From the NCBI GenBank assembly GCA_037045145.1, contig JBAOIA010000011.1, forward strand, positions 62,001-126,000: a stretch of DNA of 64,000 nucleotides, given 5' to 3'. This document shows positions 9,305 to 18,058 of the stretch, in pieces; the stretch's first letter is position 1, and each line of letters opens with the position of its first letter. The DNA comes from Bacteroidia bacterium. Its GTDB lineage: Bacteria; Bacteroidota; Bacteroidia; AKYH767-A; OLB10. Below the pieces are notes generated by a model that had not been told where the DNA came from, searched no databases, and saw nothing but the letters and a program-made list of their open reading frames with translations. Made by a program: the position numbers and the translations under genes.

Positions 9305-10684
9305 TTACAACGACTGCAAAAATTTTATCAAAGCTAGTCGGTCGTTTTTGCTCATGTTCTTAAAAGCATTCTTTGCCGTCTCTGCTTCACCGCCATGCCA
9401 TAAAATTGCTTCCTGCAATGAGCGTGCCCTGCCATCATGTAAATAAAAGTTATGGCCGTTTACTTTTTGTGTCAATCCTATACCCCATAATGGTGCAGTA
9501 CGCCATTCACTTCCATTGGCATCAAAATCAGGTCTGTGGTCTGCAAGACCTTCGCCCATATCATGAAGCAACAAATCTGTGTAAGGAAAAATTCTTTGAT
9601 TACTTACTTCTGGGAAATCAACACGAACACCGGTTTGCATAGCAGGTCTATGACAAGAACCGCACTTTGCATCATTAAAAAGCTTCTTACCTTGCAACAC
9701 TGTGGCATCATCAGCACTCCGTCTAACAGGCACAGCTAATGTCTGTACGTAAAAAGAAACAGCACGTAATATACTATCAGGGATTTCAGGGTCATCGTTT
9801 CTGTTATCGTACTGTGCTTGCCCTTTGCTTGATTCTTCCGGAAAAACATAACTTGTAATACCCATGTCTTCATTATAAGCCCCTGCCGTTTGTTGCAACA
9901 CTGTTGGATTATTTGCCTTCCAACCGAAACGACCTAAAGTGTGTGTTCCCTTTATTACATTCCAAACATAATTCGGCTTGCCGGAAATACCATCACCGTT
10001 GGCATCGTTCTCATCTGCATACTTAATAATTTCAGATTCGTCAACAGCTTCGAGCAAACCCAGGCCAAATACAGGTGGTGCCATACGAGGTGACAGCATT
10101 ACTCCTGCCGGTAAAGGTATATAACTGTTGGCTAGCTGATAGGTTGGTGTGCGTAATGAATATGTTTCTCCGTCAGGAAATGTAAATGTTTGTTCAGAAT
10201 AATTAATAATAACATCTGCTTCTTTGACAACACCATTTATAGATCGTTGTTGTAACTGCACGCCAAAACCCGGCACAGCCAATGGTCCTCCGTTTGATGC
10301 TACACCCGGTATGCTCACCCTGATTAACATAGCCGACAGTGGCTCACTACTATTTCCGGGTGGCTTACCCCTGCCATCAGCAATATGACATGATGCACAG
10401 GAAACATTGTTGAAGATAGGCCCAAGTCCTGAATTCAATGGTGCAGGTGCACTGACAAATGTTGCTTCAAATGCCTTATCACCTATTTCATGAATCATGG
10501 CATTATGTGCTGAAATTTCAGGAAAAATACTGGAGAATGCACCTGCAGACTCATCAAACAATGTCTGTTTGCCTCCTGAAAGCCACTCATTCCATTCTGA
10601 TTCTGAAAGCACTTCGGCCTTTCTGCATGACTGTGCTCCGAATAAAAACAGAAAAATAATTACAACAACAATGCTTCTTTTCAA
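9305..10684 (-). CDS. Di-haem oxidoreductase (DHOR/DUF1111) c-type cytochrome lipoprotein
   Basis: This 459-residue lipoprotein has a lipobox ending at Cys20 (FGAQSC). It has two CxxCH haem c sites, CASCH at 96-100 and CGSCH at 341-345, and the DUF1111 signature around 251-276 (GRFGWKANNPTV, QTAGAYNEDMG). The family resembles MauG/di-haem peroxidases; in proteobacteria it accompanies imelysin and is thought to assist iron acquisition or redox chemistry at the cell surface. Start codon is TTG, two bases after the imelysin stop, with no in-frame ATG that would keep the signal peptide. It is the last gene of the porin-Rieske-imelysin operon. The actual substrate is unknown. Confidence 0.9.
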   Translation of the reverse strand: MKRSIVVVIIFLFLFGAQSCRKAEVLSESEWNEWLSGGKQTLFDESAGAFSSIFPEISAHNAMIHEIGDKAFEATFVSAPAPLNSGLGPIFNNVSCASCHIADGRGKPPGNSSEPLSAMLIRVSIPGVASNGGPLAVPGFGVQLQQRSINGVVKEADVIINYSEQTFTFPDGETYSLRTPTYQLANSYIPLPAGVMLSPRMAPPVFGLGLLEAVDESEIIKYADENDANGDGISGKPNYVWNVIKGTHTLGRFGWKANNPTVLQQTAGAYNEDMGITSYVFPEESSKGQAQYDNRNDDPEIPDSILRAVSFYVQTLAVPVRRSADDATVLQGKKLFNDAKCGSCHRPAMQTGVRVDFPEVSNQRIFPYTDLLLHDMGEGLADHRPDFDANGSEWRTAPLWGIGLTQKVNGHNFYLHDGRARSLQEAILWHGGEAETAKNAFKNMSKNDRLALIKFLQSL

Positions 10685-10686
10685 GA

Positions 10687-11736
10687 CTAATTTATTTTTT
10701 GACTAACTAAATTTGCCAAATCGTTTTCGATAATATTTTTCAAATCACGAATTGCGTTCTGTGCATTGATTACCTGTGTTTGCTGTGTAAATATGGCCTC
10801 ACCAAACGGAACTGTTATATTTCCCAATGCTGTTATAGCTGTACTGATTTTTGTTTTAATAGCGCCATCTAAAGAAAGATTGTTTGCTCTGACAAAACGC
10901 TCTAATGATTGACCTTGTGTAATATATTTTCCCAGATATACATTCTCAACACTTTTAATGTTGTTTGTAAAATCTATAATTGAATTTTTCGCAAATGGTG
11001 ATTCTTCGAGCATGGCATTTTGAGAAACTAATGGATCTTCCATCTTTCCATCTGCTACTTCTTCACAAATACCTGCCATAGCACTTACCATTTCCATAAA
11101 TGCAGCATGCTGTGTAGTGAAAACCTGACTACCATTACCTGCATTAGCAAACTCATTATGATAATTTCCGGTGTTCCAACTTGAAGCTACTTGCTGTGTT
11201 AGTGATTTCAGATTTGCTGCCAATGCCTCTAAATAATCTAACTGGCGTGAAGTAAATTGTACAATAGTTTTATTTCCATCAACTCCCCAAAGCAAATACT
11301 CAACAGGATGAAATCCTTTTAATGCATCTTCTAGCGAATTGACATAAGTTTCGTCATAAACAGATTGGTTGTTTAATACCGAATCGAGAGAATTAAAATC
11401 AACAGGCCAGGTGTCAATACGCGGATCAATATCATCTGTTGCAACAGGGCCAAACAAAAATCCTTCGGACTGCTCCCATGCCTGGCGACATTGTCTCCAT
11501 AACGACTTACAGTTATCAAGGTTAGCCTGTGTCTGATTCTGAGTAAAGGCTGTAATTGCCTGGTGCAATTGTTCTGTTTTAGAAGCTAAATCATTGTAAG
11601 TAGCTTGTGCAACATTAACAGAAAAGTCATTCAGAATTTGTGTTGATGAATAATCATCACTGCTGCTTTTATCTTTTTTACAAGAACTTAAAACCAACAC
11701 TGATGCTAATGAAAGTAAAATAAAACGAATTTGCAT
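10687..11736 (-). CDS. Imelysin-family (M75) lipoprotein
   Basis: This is a 349-residue surface or periplasmic lipoprotein, with its lipobox Cys at 19 (VLSSC). It carries the imelysin signature GxHxxE as GFHPVE at 141-146 and the repeated helical-bundle layout of the family. Imelysin proteins (ICMP, IrpA, EfeO-like) are linked to iron binding or uptake; peptidase activity has been doubted. It sits 7 bases after the Rieske gene and 2 bases before the di-haem oxidoreductase gene, so translation is probably coupled. The iron link is inferred from the family. Confidence 0.9.
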   Translation of the reverse strand: MQIRFILLSLASVLVLSSCKKDKSSSDDYSSTQILNDFSVNVAQATYNDLASKTEQLHQAITAFTQNQTQANLDNCKSLWRQCRQAWEQSEGFLFGPVATDDIDPRIDTWPVDFNSLDSVLNNQSVYDETYVNSLEDALKGFHPVEYLLWGVDGNKTIVQFTSRQLDYLEALAANLKSLTQQVASSWNTGNYHNEFANAGNGSQVFTTQHAAFMEMVSAMAGICEEVADGKMEDPLVSQNAMLEESPFAKNSIIDFTNNIKSVENVYLGKYITQGQSLERFVRANNLSLDGAIKTKISTAITALGNITVPFGEAIFTQQTQVINAQNAIRDLKNIIENDLANLVSQKIN

Positions 11737-11743
11737 GATTAAA

Positions 11744-12166
11744 TTATATTGATATTTGAATTAGTGAATTATCTATTACTACGGGGTATTTTTTCAGCGG
11801 TTGTGTTGCGGGTTCAGCAACAACGTTTCCATTAAGGTCAAAACGGCTGCCATGAAGTGTACAGTAAAGTCCTCCATCACTTACATTGAGTGGGTTGGCG
11901 CGGTGTGTGCATTTCATCTCTAAGGCAGTAAAATGATTGTCGGGGTTTTTAACCAGTAAGATATCATACTCTGCTGAAGCATTGCGCACAATTAAAATTT
12001 TCTTATCGTTCATGGCTGAAAGTGGAACTGTAAGAAGATGATTCACGGCTTCTGTTTTGAATATTGTAGTGCTTTTACACGAAGAAAGCAGCGACAGTAA
12101 ACTTCCTCCTGCTACCACCATACCACAACTCATACATGAGTTTTTAATAAAATTTCTACGTTTCAT
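11744..12166 (-). CDS. Rieske [2Fe-2S] lipoprotein
   Basis: This 140-residue exported Rieske protein has ligand pairs CTH (86-88) and CTLHG (102-106), separated as in Rieske folds. The N-terminus RRNFIK followed by a hydrophobic stretch resembles a Tat signal, and LLSSC puts a lipobox Cys at 30; both suit a cluster protein folded before export. There is no catalytic oxygenase domain, so it is an electron carrier. The gene lies 2 bases after the porin and 7 bases before imelysin, which makes it a likely electron partner of the haem protein encoded at the operon end. Confidence 0.92.
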   Translation of the reverse strand: MKRRNFIKNSCMSCGMVVAGGSLLSLLSSCKSTTIFKTEAVNHLLTVPLSAMNDKKILIVRNASAEYDILLVKNPDNHFTALEMKCTHRANPLNVSDGGLYCTLHGSRFDLNGNVVAEPATQPLKKYPVVIDNSLIQISI

Positions 12167-12168
12167 TT

Positions 12169-13356
12169 TTAAAAACTATAGCCCACACCAAGATTTATAA
12201 AACTGTTTGTTGTATAATAGGCCGGTGCATTAGGAAATGGATTCAGATTAAGTGCAGGGTTGAGATCGCCTGTTTGCTTATAAACGTAATCTAACTTTAC
12301 CACCACTCCGGCTGTAGGAAAGCAAGAAAATCCTGCAATGACATATTGCTGTTTCAAAATATCGTTTTCAATGCCATTCTCTGGAATACTGCTGTTAAGA
12401 TTAAAATTTTCATATCGGACAAATGCATCTGTTCTTAGTCTTTTTAAGATGCGATAAGCAACTTCTGCATAACCACCAATGGATAATTCAGCAGTGTTGT
12501 TGGCATAGGCACGATTAATTTTATCGGCTTCGGGGATTGAAATTGCAGCAAAAAGTACTTTAGCTGTAAGTCCGTTTTTACGATATTGTACATTTACTTC
12601 GCCAAGCCCGACTGGGGTGCCGAACATACCTGAATTTAGTTGCAGGCTATCCGCTTCTCTTTTTGTCAGCCCGGCACTTCCACCATAGTAAGCTGAAAGC
12701 TGAAAAGTAAAATTTTGCTTTACATATTGCACTGACCCTGTTAAAGCTATATTAGAAGCTGTTGCATTGCTGCCTTCAAATCTGCCTCCACGAATACCGG
12801 TACCATTACTGAATCCTGATGCATCAAGCCCATTAACAACAGCAATGGAATAATTTAATCCTGTCATCACATCTGAACTGCCATATAGAGCAACACCCAA
12901 CTCGCGCCATGTTGATGGAATAAGAAAAGTTTCTGTAAAGGGTCGTTGATTTCCATGAAAAGTTGTTGGTAAGTGGTTCTCATTAATAATTCCAATACGT
13001 GGAATAAATAGTCCAGCCTGTAAGTAAATTTTTCTATTTAGCTGAAAACGCAGATAAGCTTGCTCCAATGCAATCTCCCCACCTGCCTTGCCGCCTTCAA
13101 CGCGTGCATCTGCCAATTCGGTTTCTGAAAGAAAGGATATATTCTTGCTGAATTTATGACCTACAAAAACTACGGCTCTGGTTAAGTTTGCATTAGCAGT
13201 CCTGTAGCGTGAATCATAACTTACCATCGCTTCTCCATAGCCTGAGATATAGGTCTGCTTTTCATTAGCTACATTGGTATGTAATGAATCCTCACCCGTT
13301 TGTGCCTGAGTAAGGAATGGAAAAAATATAAATATGGCTGCAATGTAGTTTTTCAT
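12169..13356 (-). CDS. Outer-membrane porin-like beta-barrel protein
   Basis: This 395-residue exported protein has signal peptide MKNYIAAIFIFFPFLTQAQ, followed by alternating amphipathic strands and a terminal aromatic residue (VGYSF), as expected for an outer-membrane barrel. Stretches such as ISGYGEAMVSYDSR and LEQAYLRFQLNRKIYLQAGLFIPRIG are like phosphate-selective/DcaP-type porins. It is the first gene of a four-gene operon (gaps 2, 7 and 2 bases), with a near-consensus -7 at 13377-13384. It probably lets a small substrate reach the periplasm for the following redox proteins. The substrate cannot be read from sequence. Confidence 0.78.
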   Translation of the reverse strand: MKNYIAAIFIFFPFLTQAQTGEDSLHTNVANEKQTYISGYGEAMVSYDSRYRTANANLTRAVVFVGHKFSKNISFLSETELADARVEGGKAGGEIALEQAYLRFQLNRKIYLQAGLFIPRIGIINENHLPTTFHGNQRPFTETFLIPSTWRELGVALYGSSDVMTGLNYSIAVVNGLDASGFSNGTGIRGGRFEGSNATASNIALTGSVQYVKQNFTFQLSAYYGGSAGLTKREADSLQLNSGMFGTPVGLGEVNVQYRKNGLTAKVLFAAISIPEADKINRAYANNTAELSIGGYAEVAYRILKRLRTDAFVRYENFNLNSSIPENGIENDILKQQYVIAGFSCFPTAGVVVKLDYVYKQTGDLNPALNLNPFPNAPAYYTTNSFINLGVGYSF

Positions 13357-13376
13357 TGAATAAAAATTATCGGCTG

Positions 13377-13384
13377 CGAAAGTA
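13377..13384 (-). promoter_or_regulatory. -7 element for the porin-Rieske-imelysin-DHOR operon
   Basis: The minus strand reads TACTTTCG, one base off TAnnTTTG, 20 bases ahead of the porin ATG. Confidence 0.45.
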
Positions 13385-13410
13385 ATGAGAAAATACTATT
13401 TAGAATGTTT

Positions 13411-14979
13411 CTAAATAAAATTTTTATCTAACTCTTTGTTTTTCAGAAACAAAAACAAGGAATTAAAAAAAATGAAAAAACTTACCCCTGCCTGAGTTTC
13501 AAGTGTATCTTCCGTCAGCATTGATAAAAAAGCCGTGACCCAAAAGGTCATATATAAAAAAGACCCGGAATTTTGATATTGAAAAACAGGATAAAAAAGC
13601 ACAATAATGAAAAGTAAAAGAGCAGGAATACCCAGTGCAACAGCAACAGCCAAAAACTGATTGTGTGAACGTAAACGAAACTTTGTTTCTAACATCGAAT
13701 TGGCTTCATCATATTTTTTTGCAAAAGCATCAGGCACATCACCTGTGCCAACACCGGTTAACGCATGTTGTTTGATAATTTGTAAAGCTGTCTGCCAGAA
13801 CTCAAAACGCATAGTCAAAGAATGTCCGCTGGCATTACCTCCTGACCTATAATTATTCAACTCCCAAAGTGTTACCCTTAGTCTGTTGTGAATATTAGAT
13901 TCTATTAATTCATCTGCATTCGCTACACCATGCTCTATTGCTTCAATTTCTGCTTCAGTAAGCAGTTGAACAGCATGAGCATCTTTTTTTAATCCTTTAG
14001 AAGATAAAAACCGGAATATTGTTCTTTTTATTTCATCACCATTCAGATTTTTTCCATCATAATTTATCTTGCTTCTATGGTTCCATGCTTCCCGCAATTC
14101 GGGTTCGCAAATGTTAATCCACACCGGATGACCGTTTTCAGCCTCACGGCTAAGTGTGTCATGCGTATAGGGAATACCATTTGCCGTATGCATAGTTAAA
14201 CTATTCAACTCTGCTTCATTAAAGAATGTCACTTCATGCCATGTGTTTTTGATATTGAAAGCAAGTATTGTTACAGCCGTTACAACTGAACTTGCAATAA
14301 TGCCTTTTAGTCTTACAGATTTACTATTCAGAATTTTTTTGATAGCATAAATCAATACTACTACTGCCAGTATGCCCAAACCGGTGACAGACTCTATTAT
14401 TGTCAAGAAATACAGAAACCAGATTATTACAAGCAGCAACCCATAACCATATTTAACTCTTCTAAACAGCCAAAAAGATAAGTAAACAGCAATACAAATC
14501 AACAGCGACAGCCTGATATGTGAAATGAAAACAGAAATATCTCTGACATTGTGAAATTCAATGGGTATAATCCCAACATAAATACACATGCTGATTAATG
14601 TAGATACCAATACAGAAGCCACAAATACTAATGCCAAAGTTTTAAATTGCTTATCAGAAAAAACAGGCATTGACGAAAAAACAATTGGAACTAATAGTAA
14701 AGGCAGTTTGACACGTACATCTTTAAACCCATATTGTAAATCAGTAGTATAAAGCAATCCTGCCACATGCCAAAAAAAGAAAGCAGCCAGTAATAAAACA
14801 ACTTTATTAGAAAATGCTTTCTTTAATTTTTCTTTTAAATCACCATTAAAAAGCCATGCTACTATGATTATCAGTTGTGATACACTCATTAAAAACATGG
14901 AGAGTGGCAGGCCAATAGCAAACAGTAAAACACCGGCAAAAAAAAGAGGATTACTAATACTTTGTAGCCGGCCTGTCAT
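13411..14979 (-). CDS. O-antigen ligase/polymerase-like membrane protein
   Basis: This is a 522-residue protein with about ten membrane helices and a large hydrophilic loop (about residues 245-405), the layout of the Wzy/WaaL (O-antigen ligase) superfamily. The loop holds SLTMRFEFWQTALQII and LTGVGTGDVPDAFAKKY, matching the family's conserved Rx(E/F)xW and GxGxGD regions. Such proteins join or polymerise undecaprenyl-linked glycans on the outer face of the inner membrane. No glycosyltransferase genes flank it. The gene starts 15 bases after the S41 protease stop and is probably co-transcribed with it. Ligase versus polymerase cannot be decided. Confidence 0.8.
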   Translation of the reverse strand: MTGRLQSISNPLFFAGVLLFAIGLPLSMFLMSVSQLIIIVAWLFNGDLKEKLKKAFSNKVVLLLAAFFFWHVAGLLYTTDLQYGFKDVRVKLPLLLVPIVFSSMPVFSDKQFKTLALVFVASVLVSTLISMCIYVGIIPIEFHNVRDISVFISHIRLSLLICIAVYLSFWLFRRVKYGYGLLLVIIWFLYFLTIIESVTGLGILAVVVLIYAIKKILNSKSVRLKGIIASSVVTAVTILAFNIKNTWHEVTFFNEAELNSLTMHTANGIPYTHDTLSREAENGHPVWINICEPELREAWNHRSKINYDGKNLNGDEIKRTIFRFLSSKGLKKDAHAVQLLTEAEIEAIEHGVANADELIESNIHNRLRVTLWELNNYRSGGNASGHSLTMRFEFWQTALQIIKQHALTGVGTGDVPDAFAKKYDEANSMLETKFRLRSHNQFLAVAVALGIPALLLFIIVLFYPVFQYQNSGSFLYMTFWVTAFLSMLTEDTLETQAGVSFFIFFNSLFLFLKNKELDKNFI

Positions 14980-14994
14980 TATTCACGCAGAAAA

Positions 14995-16683
14995 CTAGTG
15001 CTTTTCTTTAGCCGAAGCCATAGAGTTTTTCATGATGGAACTGTAAACATCTTTATCCTTGAGTGCTTCTGTTGCCTTCTTAATTTCCAAATCGTTTTTA
15101 AAAGATGCTTCAATCTGCCCGGACTGATAATAATAACGTGAAACAATTTCATTCTCGAGCAACTCTGTTATCTCGTCTTTAAATTTCTGAAGGTCTGCAT
15201 TTTTATCATGCGATATTTTTTTCTTCAGCACTTCAAACTCTGCTGCTGCTGCACTAAAGTACTTTTCTTTTTCTGCTGTAGTTTTAAAATCATCAAGAAT
15301 TTTTTCACTCTTGGTTTCATAATCATAGTCTTTTGCAGAAATCCATTTTACAAACTCAGCATATTCCGCATCAGAAAGATGAAATTCTTTTGCAGGTGCA
15401 ATTGATGGATGTGTGTTACGATACATTGTTGCATAATCAAACAATAAATATTTCAGTAACAAACTTTGCGAAATGGGACTAAGCTGTCTGATATCAGTAA
15501 CAAAGTCAGGCATAACACCACCGCCATCATAAACAGTACGACCGGCCTTGGTTTTAAATTGTGTGATGAGTGAATCAGGAATTTTTCCTACGCTGCCATC
15601 GTCATTACGATGTGAATAATCAAGTGCCTGAATGCAACGACCACTGGGAATATAATACTTTGCTGTTGTAACTTTAAGTTGTGCCCCATAACTCAACGGT
15701 CTGGTGGTTTGTACAAGTCCTTTACCAAAAGTTCTCTGACCAATAATGATACCTCTATCTAAGTCCTGAAGGCTTCCCGAAACAATTTCAGACGCAGAAG
15801 CACTGCTGCTGTTTACTAAAACAGCCACCGGAATTTCTGTGTCAACAGGATTGTTCAATGCATGATAGGTTTTATCCCACTCTTTGGCTTTTCCCTTTGT
15901 ACTAACTACTTCAACACCTTTATTCACAAAAATATTTACAATATTAACTGCTTCGTTGAGCAGACCACCGGGATTTCCACGCAAGTCAAAAATCAATCCT
16001 CTTAATTTTGTCTTAGCTTCCAGGGCTTGTAATGCATTTTTAACTTCCTGCCCTGCATTTTCAGTAAATCCTGTCAGACGAATATAGCCTAAATCATTAT
16101 CAATAATTCCACTGTAGGAAACACTGTTTATCTTAATCTCTTCGCGCACTACATTTTTATCAATCAGGTTGGGTTCACCATCGCGTCTGATTGTTATTTT
16201 AACTGAGGTTTTTGGCTGACCTTTAAGCAACTTGCTCACCTCCTCATTCTTTTTTCCTTTAATGGGTTTACCATCAAGTTCAACAATAACATCACCTGCA
16301 CGCAGGTCTGCTTTTTGTGCTGGAAACCCTTCGTAAGGATCTGTTATAATAACTTCATTGTTGCGCTGGCCTATTAAAGAACCTATTCCTCCATACTGTC
16401 CGGTGGTCATGAAACGATAGTCTTCAATTTCGCTTTCGGGAATATAGTTGGTGTATGGGTCAAGAGAAGCAAGCATATCATCAATGCCTTTTTTCATCAG
16501 GTCACCCGGCTTTGTCTCATCAACATAATAAATGTTCAACTCTCGAAACAAGGTGGCGAAAATGTCGAGGTTGCGCGATATTTCAAAATAATCGTCACTG
16601 AAACTATAAACAGAAAAAGCAGATATGCCAACCAGAATAACGGCAACATACAATCTGATTCTTTTACGCATTTTTTGTAGCAT
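14995..16683 (-). CDS. C-terminal processing peptidase, S41 family
   Basis: This 562-residue protein has an N-terminal membrane anchor (about residues 8-28), a PDZ domain (about 90-165, QYGGIGSLIG onwards) and an S41 catalytic domain. The Ser/Lys dyad is visible in SSASASEIVSG (Ser) and RTFGKGLVQT (Lys). CtpA/Prc proteases act in the periplasm on C-termini of envelope proteins. The last ~150 residues form a charged helical extension common in Bacteroidota homologues. It is the first gene before the O-antigen ligase-like gene. ATG at 16683 is taken; ATG at 16671 is equally possible. Confidence 0.93.
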   Translation of the reverse strand: MLQKMRKRIRLYVAVILVGISAFSVYSFSDDYFEISRNLDIFATLFRELNIYYVDETKPGDLMKKGIDDMLASLDPYTNYIPESEIEDYRFMTTGQYGGIGSLIGQRNNEVIITDPYEGFPAQKADLRAGDVIVELDGKPIKGKKNEEVSKLLKGQPKTSVKITIRRDGEPNLIDKNVVREEIKINSVSYSGIIDNDLGYIRLTGFTENAGQEVKNALQALEAKTKLRGLIFDLRGNPGGLLNEAVNIVNIFVNKGVEVVSTKGKAKEWDKTYHALNNPVDTEIPVAVLVNSSSASASEIVSGSLQDLDRGIIIGQRTFGKGLVQTTRPLSYGAQLKVTTAKYYIPSGRCIQALDYSHRNDDGSVGKIPDSLITQFKTKAGRTVYDGGGVMPDFVTDIRQLSPISQSLLLKYLLFDYATMYRNTHPSIAPAKEFHLSDAEYAEFVKWISAKDYDYETKSEKILDDFKTTAEKEKYFSAAAAEFEVLKKKISHDKNADLQKFKDEITELLENEIVSRYYYQSGQIEASFKNDLEIKKATEALKDKDVYSSIMKNSMASAKEKH

Positions 16684-16720
16684 CTTATAAACTATTTAAT
16701 CAATTAATATTTAAAAATCA

Positions 16721-16942
16721 TTAAGGTACCGGATGATGACCGTGACCACCAAATGGATTGCAGGATAAAATTCTTTTAAGTGATAAAAAACCACCTTTCA
16801 ACGGCCCATACTTTTTCAGTGCTTCCATACAAAACTCGCTGCATGTAGGATAATAGCGACATGACATAGGCAACAATGGCGATATGGCTATTTTATAAAA
16901 CTTTACTATGGCTATCAGAATCCTGTTCAGCAGTTTGATCAT
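16721..16942 (-). CDS. yidD: Membrane protein insertion efficiency factor YidD
   Basis: This 73-residue protein has an N-terminal amphipathic helix and the YidD core SCRYYPTCSEF...AL, GGFLSLKRILSCNPF and the ending GGHGHHPVP. YidD helps YidC insert membrane proteins. Its start lies inside the end of rnpA (50-base overlap in another frame), extending the usual rnpA-yidD pairing, so both are read from one mRNA. Confidence 0.93.
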   Translation of the reverse strand: MIKLLNRILIAIVKFYKIAISPLLPMSCRYYPTCSEFCMEALKKYGPLKGGFLSLKRILSCNPFGGHGHHPVP

Positions 16943-17333
16943 TCAATTCCTTTAAACGCTGTAAAATTAGGATTATTTTAGATTGTATTTCTGTGAAGGT
17001 AGCGTTAATATTTCCATTATAAACAAACATGATGTGAATGACCTGATCTTTCTTTTTCAGTTCGTTGCTCAATATCTGTTTATTAAGCCTGTAACTTTCT
17101 CGAATTAGCCTTTTAATACGGTTGCGTGAAACGGCACTTCTGATTTTTCGCTTAGGTACACTAATTGCAATTTTAACAGGAACTGTTGATGTACTTTCAT
17201 TTAATTTCAGCCAATATACCCTGAAAGGAAAGCGGTTAAACGCTGCACCCTGACTAAATATCTGTTCAAAATCGTTCCTTCTACATAGACGTTCTGCTTT
17301 ATTAAATGTATGTCGCAAAGTGCCCTCAGTCAT
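16893..17333 (-). CDS. rnpA: Ribonuclease P protein component
   Basis: This 146-residue protein is the protein subunit of RNase P, which trims tRNA 5' ends. It has the RnpA pattern FNKAERLCRRNDFEQIF, KIAISVPKRKIRSAVSRNR and RIKRLIRESYRL with the RNR basic helix. The open frame extends upstream to 17522, but the start used here is the ATG at 17333 because a perfect -7 element (TACTTTTG, 17340-17347) lies only six bases before it; upstream starts would be untranscribed. It overlaps yidD by 50 bases. rpmH and dnaA are not next to it. Confidence 0.9.
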   Translation of the reverse strand: MTEGTLRHTFNKAERLCRRNDFEQIFSQGAAFNRFPFRVYWLKLNESTSTVPVKIAISVPKRKIRSAVSRNRIKRLIRESYRLNKQILSNELKKKDQVIHIMFVYNGNINATFTEIQSKIILILQRLKELNDQTAEQDSDSHSKVL

Positions 17334-17339
17334 TGTTTG

Positions 17340-17347
17340 CAAAAGTA
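17340..17347 (-). promoter_or_regulatory. -7 element for rnpA, decides the start codon
   Basis: The minus strand reads TACTTTTG, ending six bases before ATG 17333. The transcript would begin at or next to the start codon (leaderless). Confidence 0.65.
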
Positions 17348-17430
17348 CAAACATTGTATTTGTAAGATAATTATTTTTCAAGATTATACTGTTTTTGATT
17401 CTAACTCTATAATTTGGCGAAAATTTAAAT

Positions 17431-18048
17431 ATGCTTAAATCCGGTCTGGCCCTTTGCTTTTTGTTTTTGCTTTTAGGGAACAGCAGCAGCGCCAAGGAAA
17501 CCATTTTTAAAGAGCAACGCATTGGTTTTGGATATTATCCATCATTTCATGGTTCGCAAAACTTCTGGCTTAATTACAGTGTTAATAAGCGAAGCCGCAA
17601 TGTCATTTATGCTATCCGAGGTATGTATAATTTTCGCTCCGAAAAAACGCAGGAAGTGAGTAATTATGCCATTGGACCCTGTGTTTCTGTAAAACTACTC
17701 TCATTTTTTAAAGAAAGATTAGAAATTAGACCTACACTGTATATTCCATATGTAAATTTTAAATACGAAAAAACAACCTACCCCGGAAGTTTATACGCAA
17801 CACAATATAACGGTGCTGCACTTTTACCGGGTTTAAATCTGCAAACAGAGTTGACTGACAGAATTGGTGTGCGTTATGGTGCTAATGCAGGAATTTATTA
17901 TGCTAAAACTCGTGAACCCATTTTTGAACAGAAAAACGGAGTTACAACTTATGATGTTTACACCGATAAAAACATGTATTGGATAATGCTGATTGATTTT
18001 AGCATTACCATTAAAATCACTAAAAATTATTTGCCGCATCAGCGTTAA
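17431..18048 (+). CDS. Predicted outer-membrane beta-barrel protein, unknown function
   Basis: This 205-residue protein has a signal peptide (LALCFLFLLLGNSSSA, cleavage near residue 21), followed by alternating strands rich in aromatics (IGFGYYPSFHGSQNFWLNYS, RYGANAGIYYAKT) and a final strand WIMLIDFSITIKI. This fits a small eight-to-ten-stranded barrel. I recognise no specific family. It is divergent from rnpA (98 bases between starts) and ends 10 bases from a convergent ABC gene, so it is monocistronic. Confidence 0.65.
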   Translation: MLKSGLALCFLFLLLGNSSSAKETIFKEQRIGFGYYPSFHGSQNFWLNYSVNKRSRNVIYAIRGMYNFRSEKTQEVSNYAIGPCVSVKLLSFFKERLEIRPTLYIPYVNFKYEKTTYPGSLYATQYNGAALLPGLNLQTELTDRIGVRYGANAGIYYAKTREPIFEQKNGVTTYDVYTDKNMYWIMLIDFSITIKITKNYLPHQR

Positions 18049-18058
18049 GTAGTGCGTA

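Noticed and set aside
17334..17522. Longer N-terminus for RnpA
   Set aside because: It crosses the -7 promoter element and overlaps the divergent gene at 17431; homologues start near ATG 17333.
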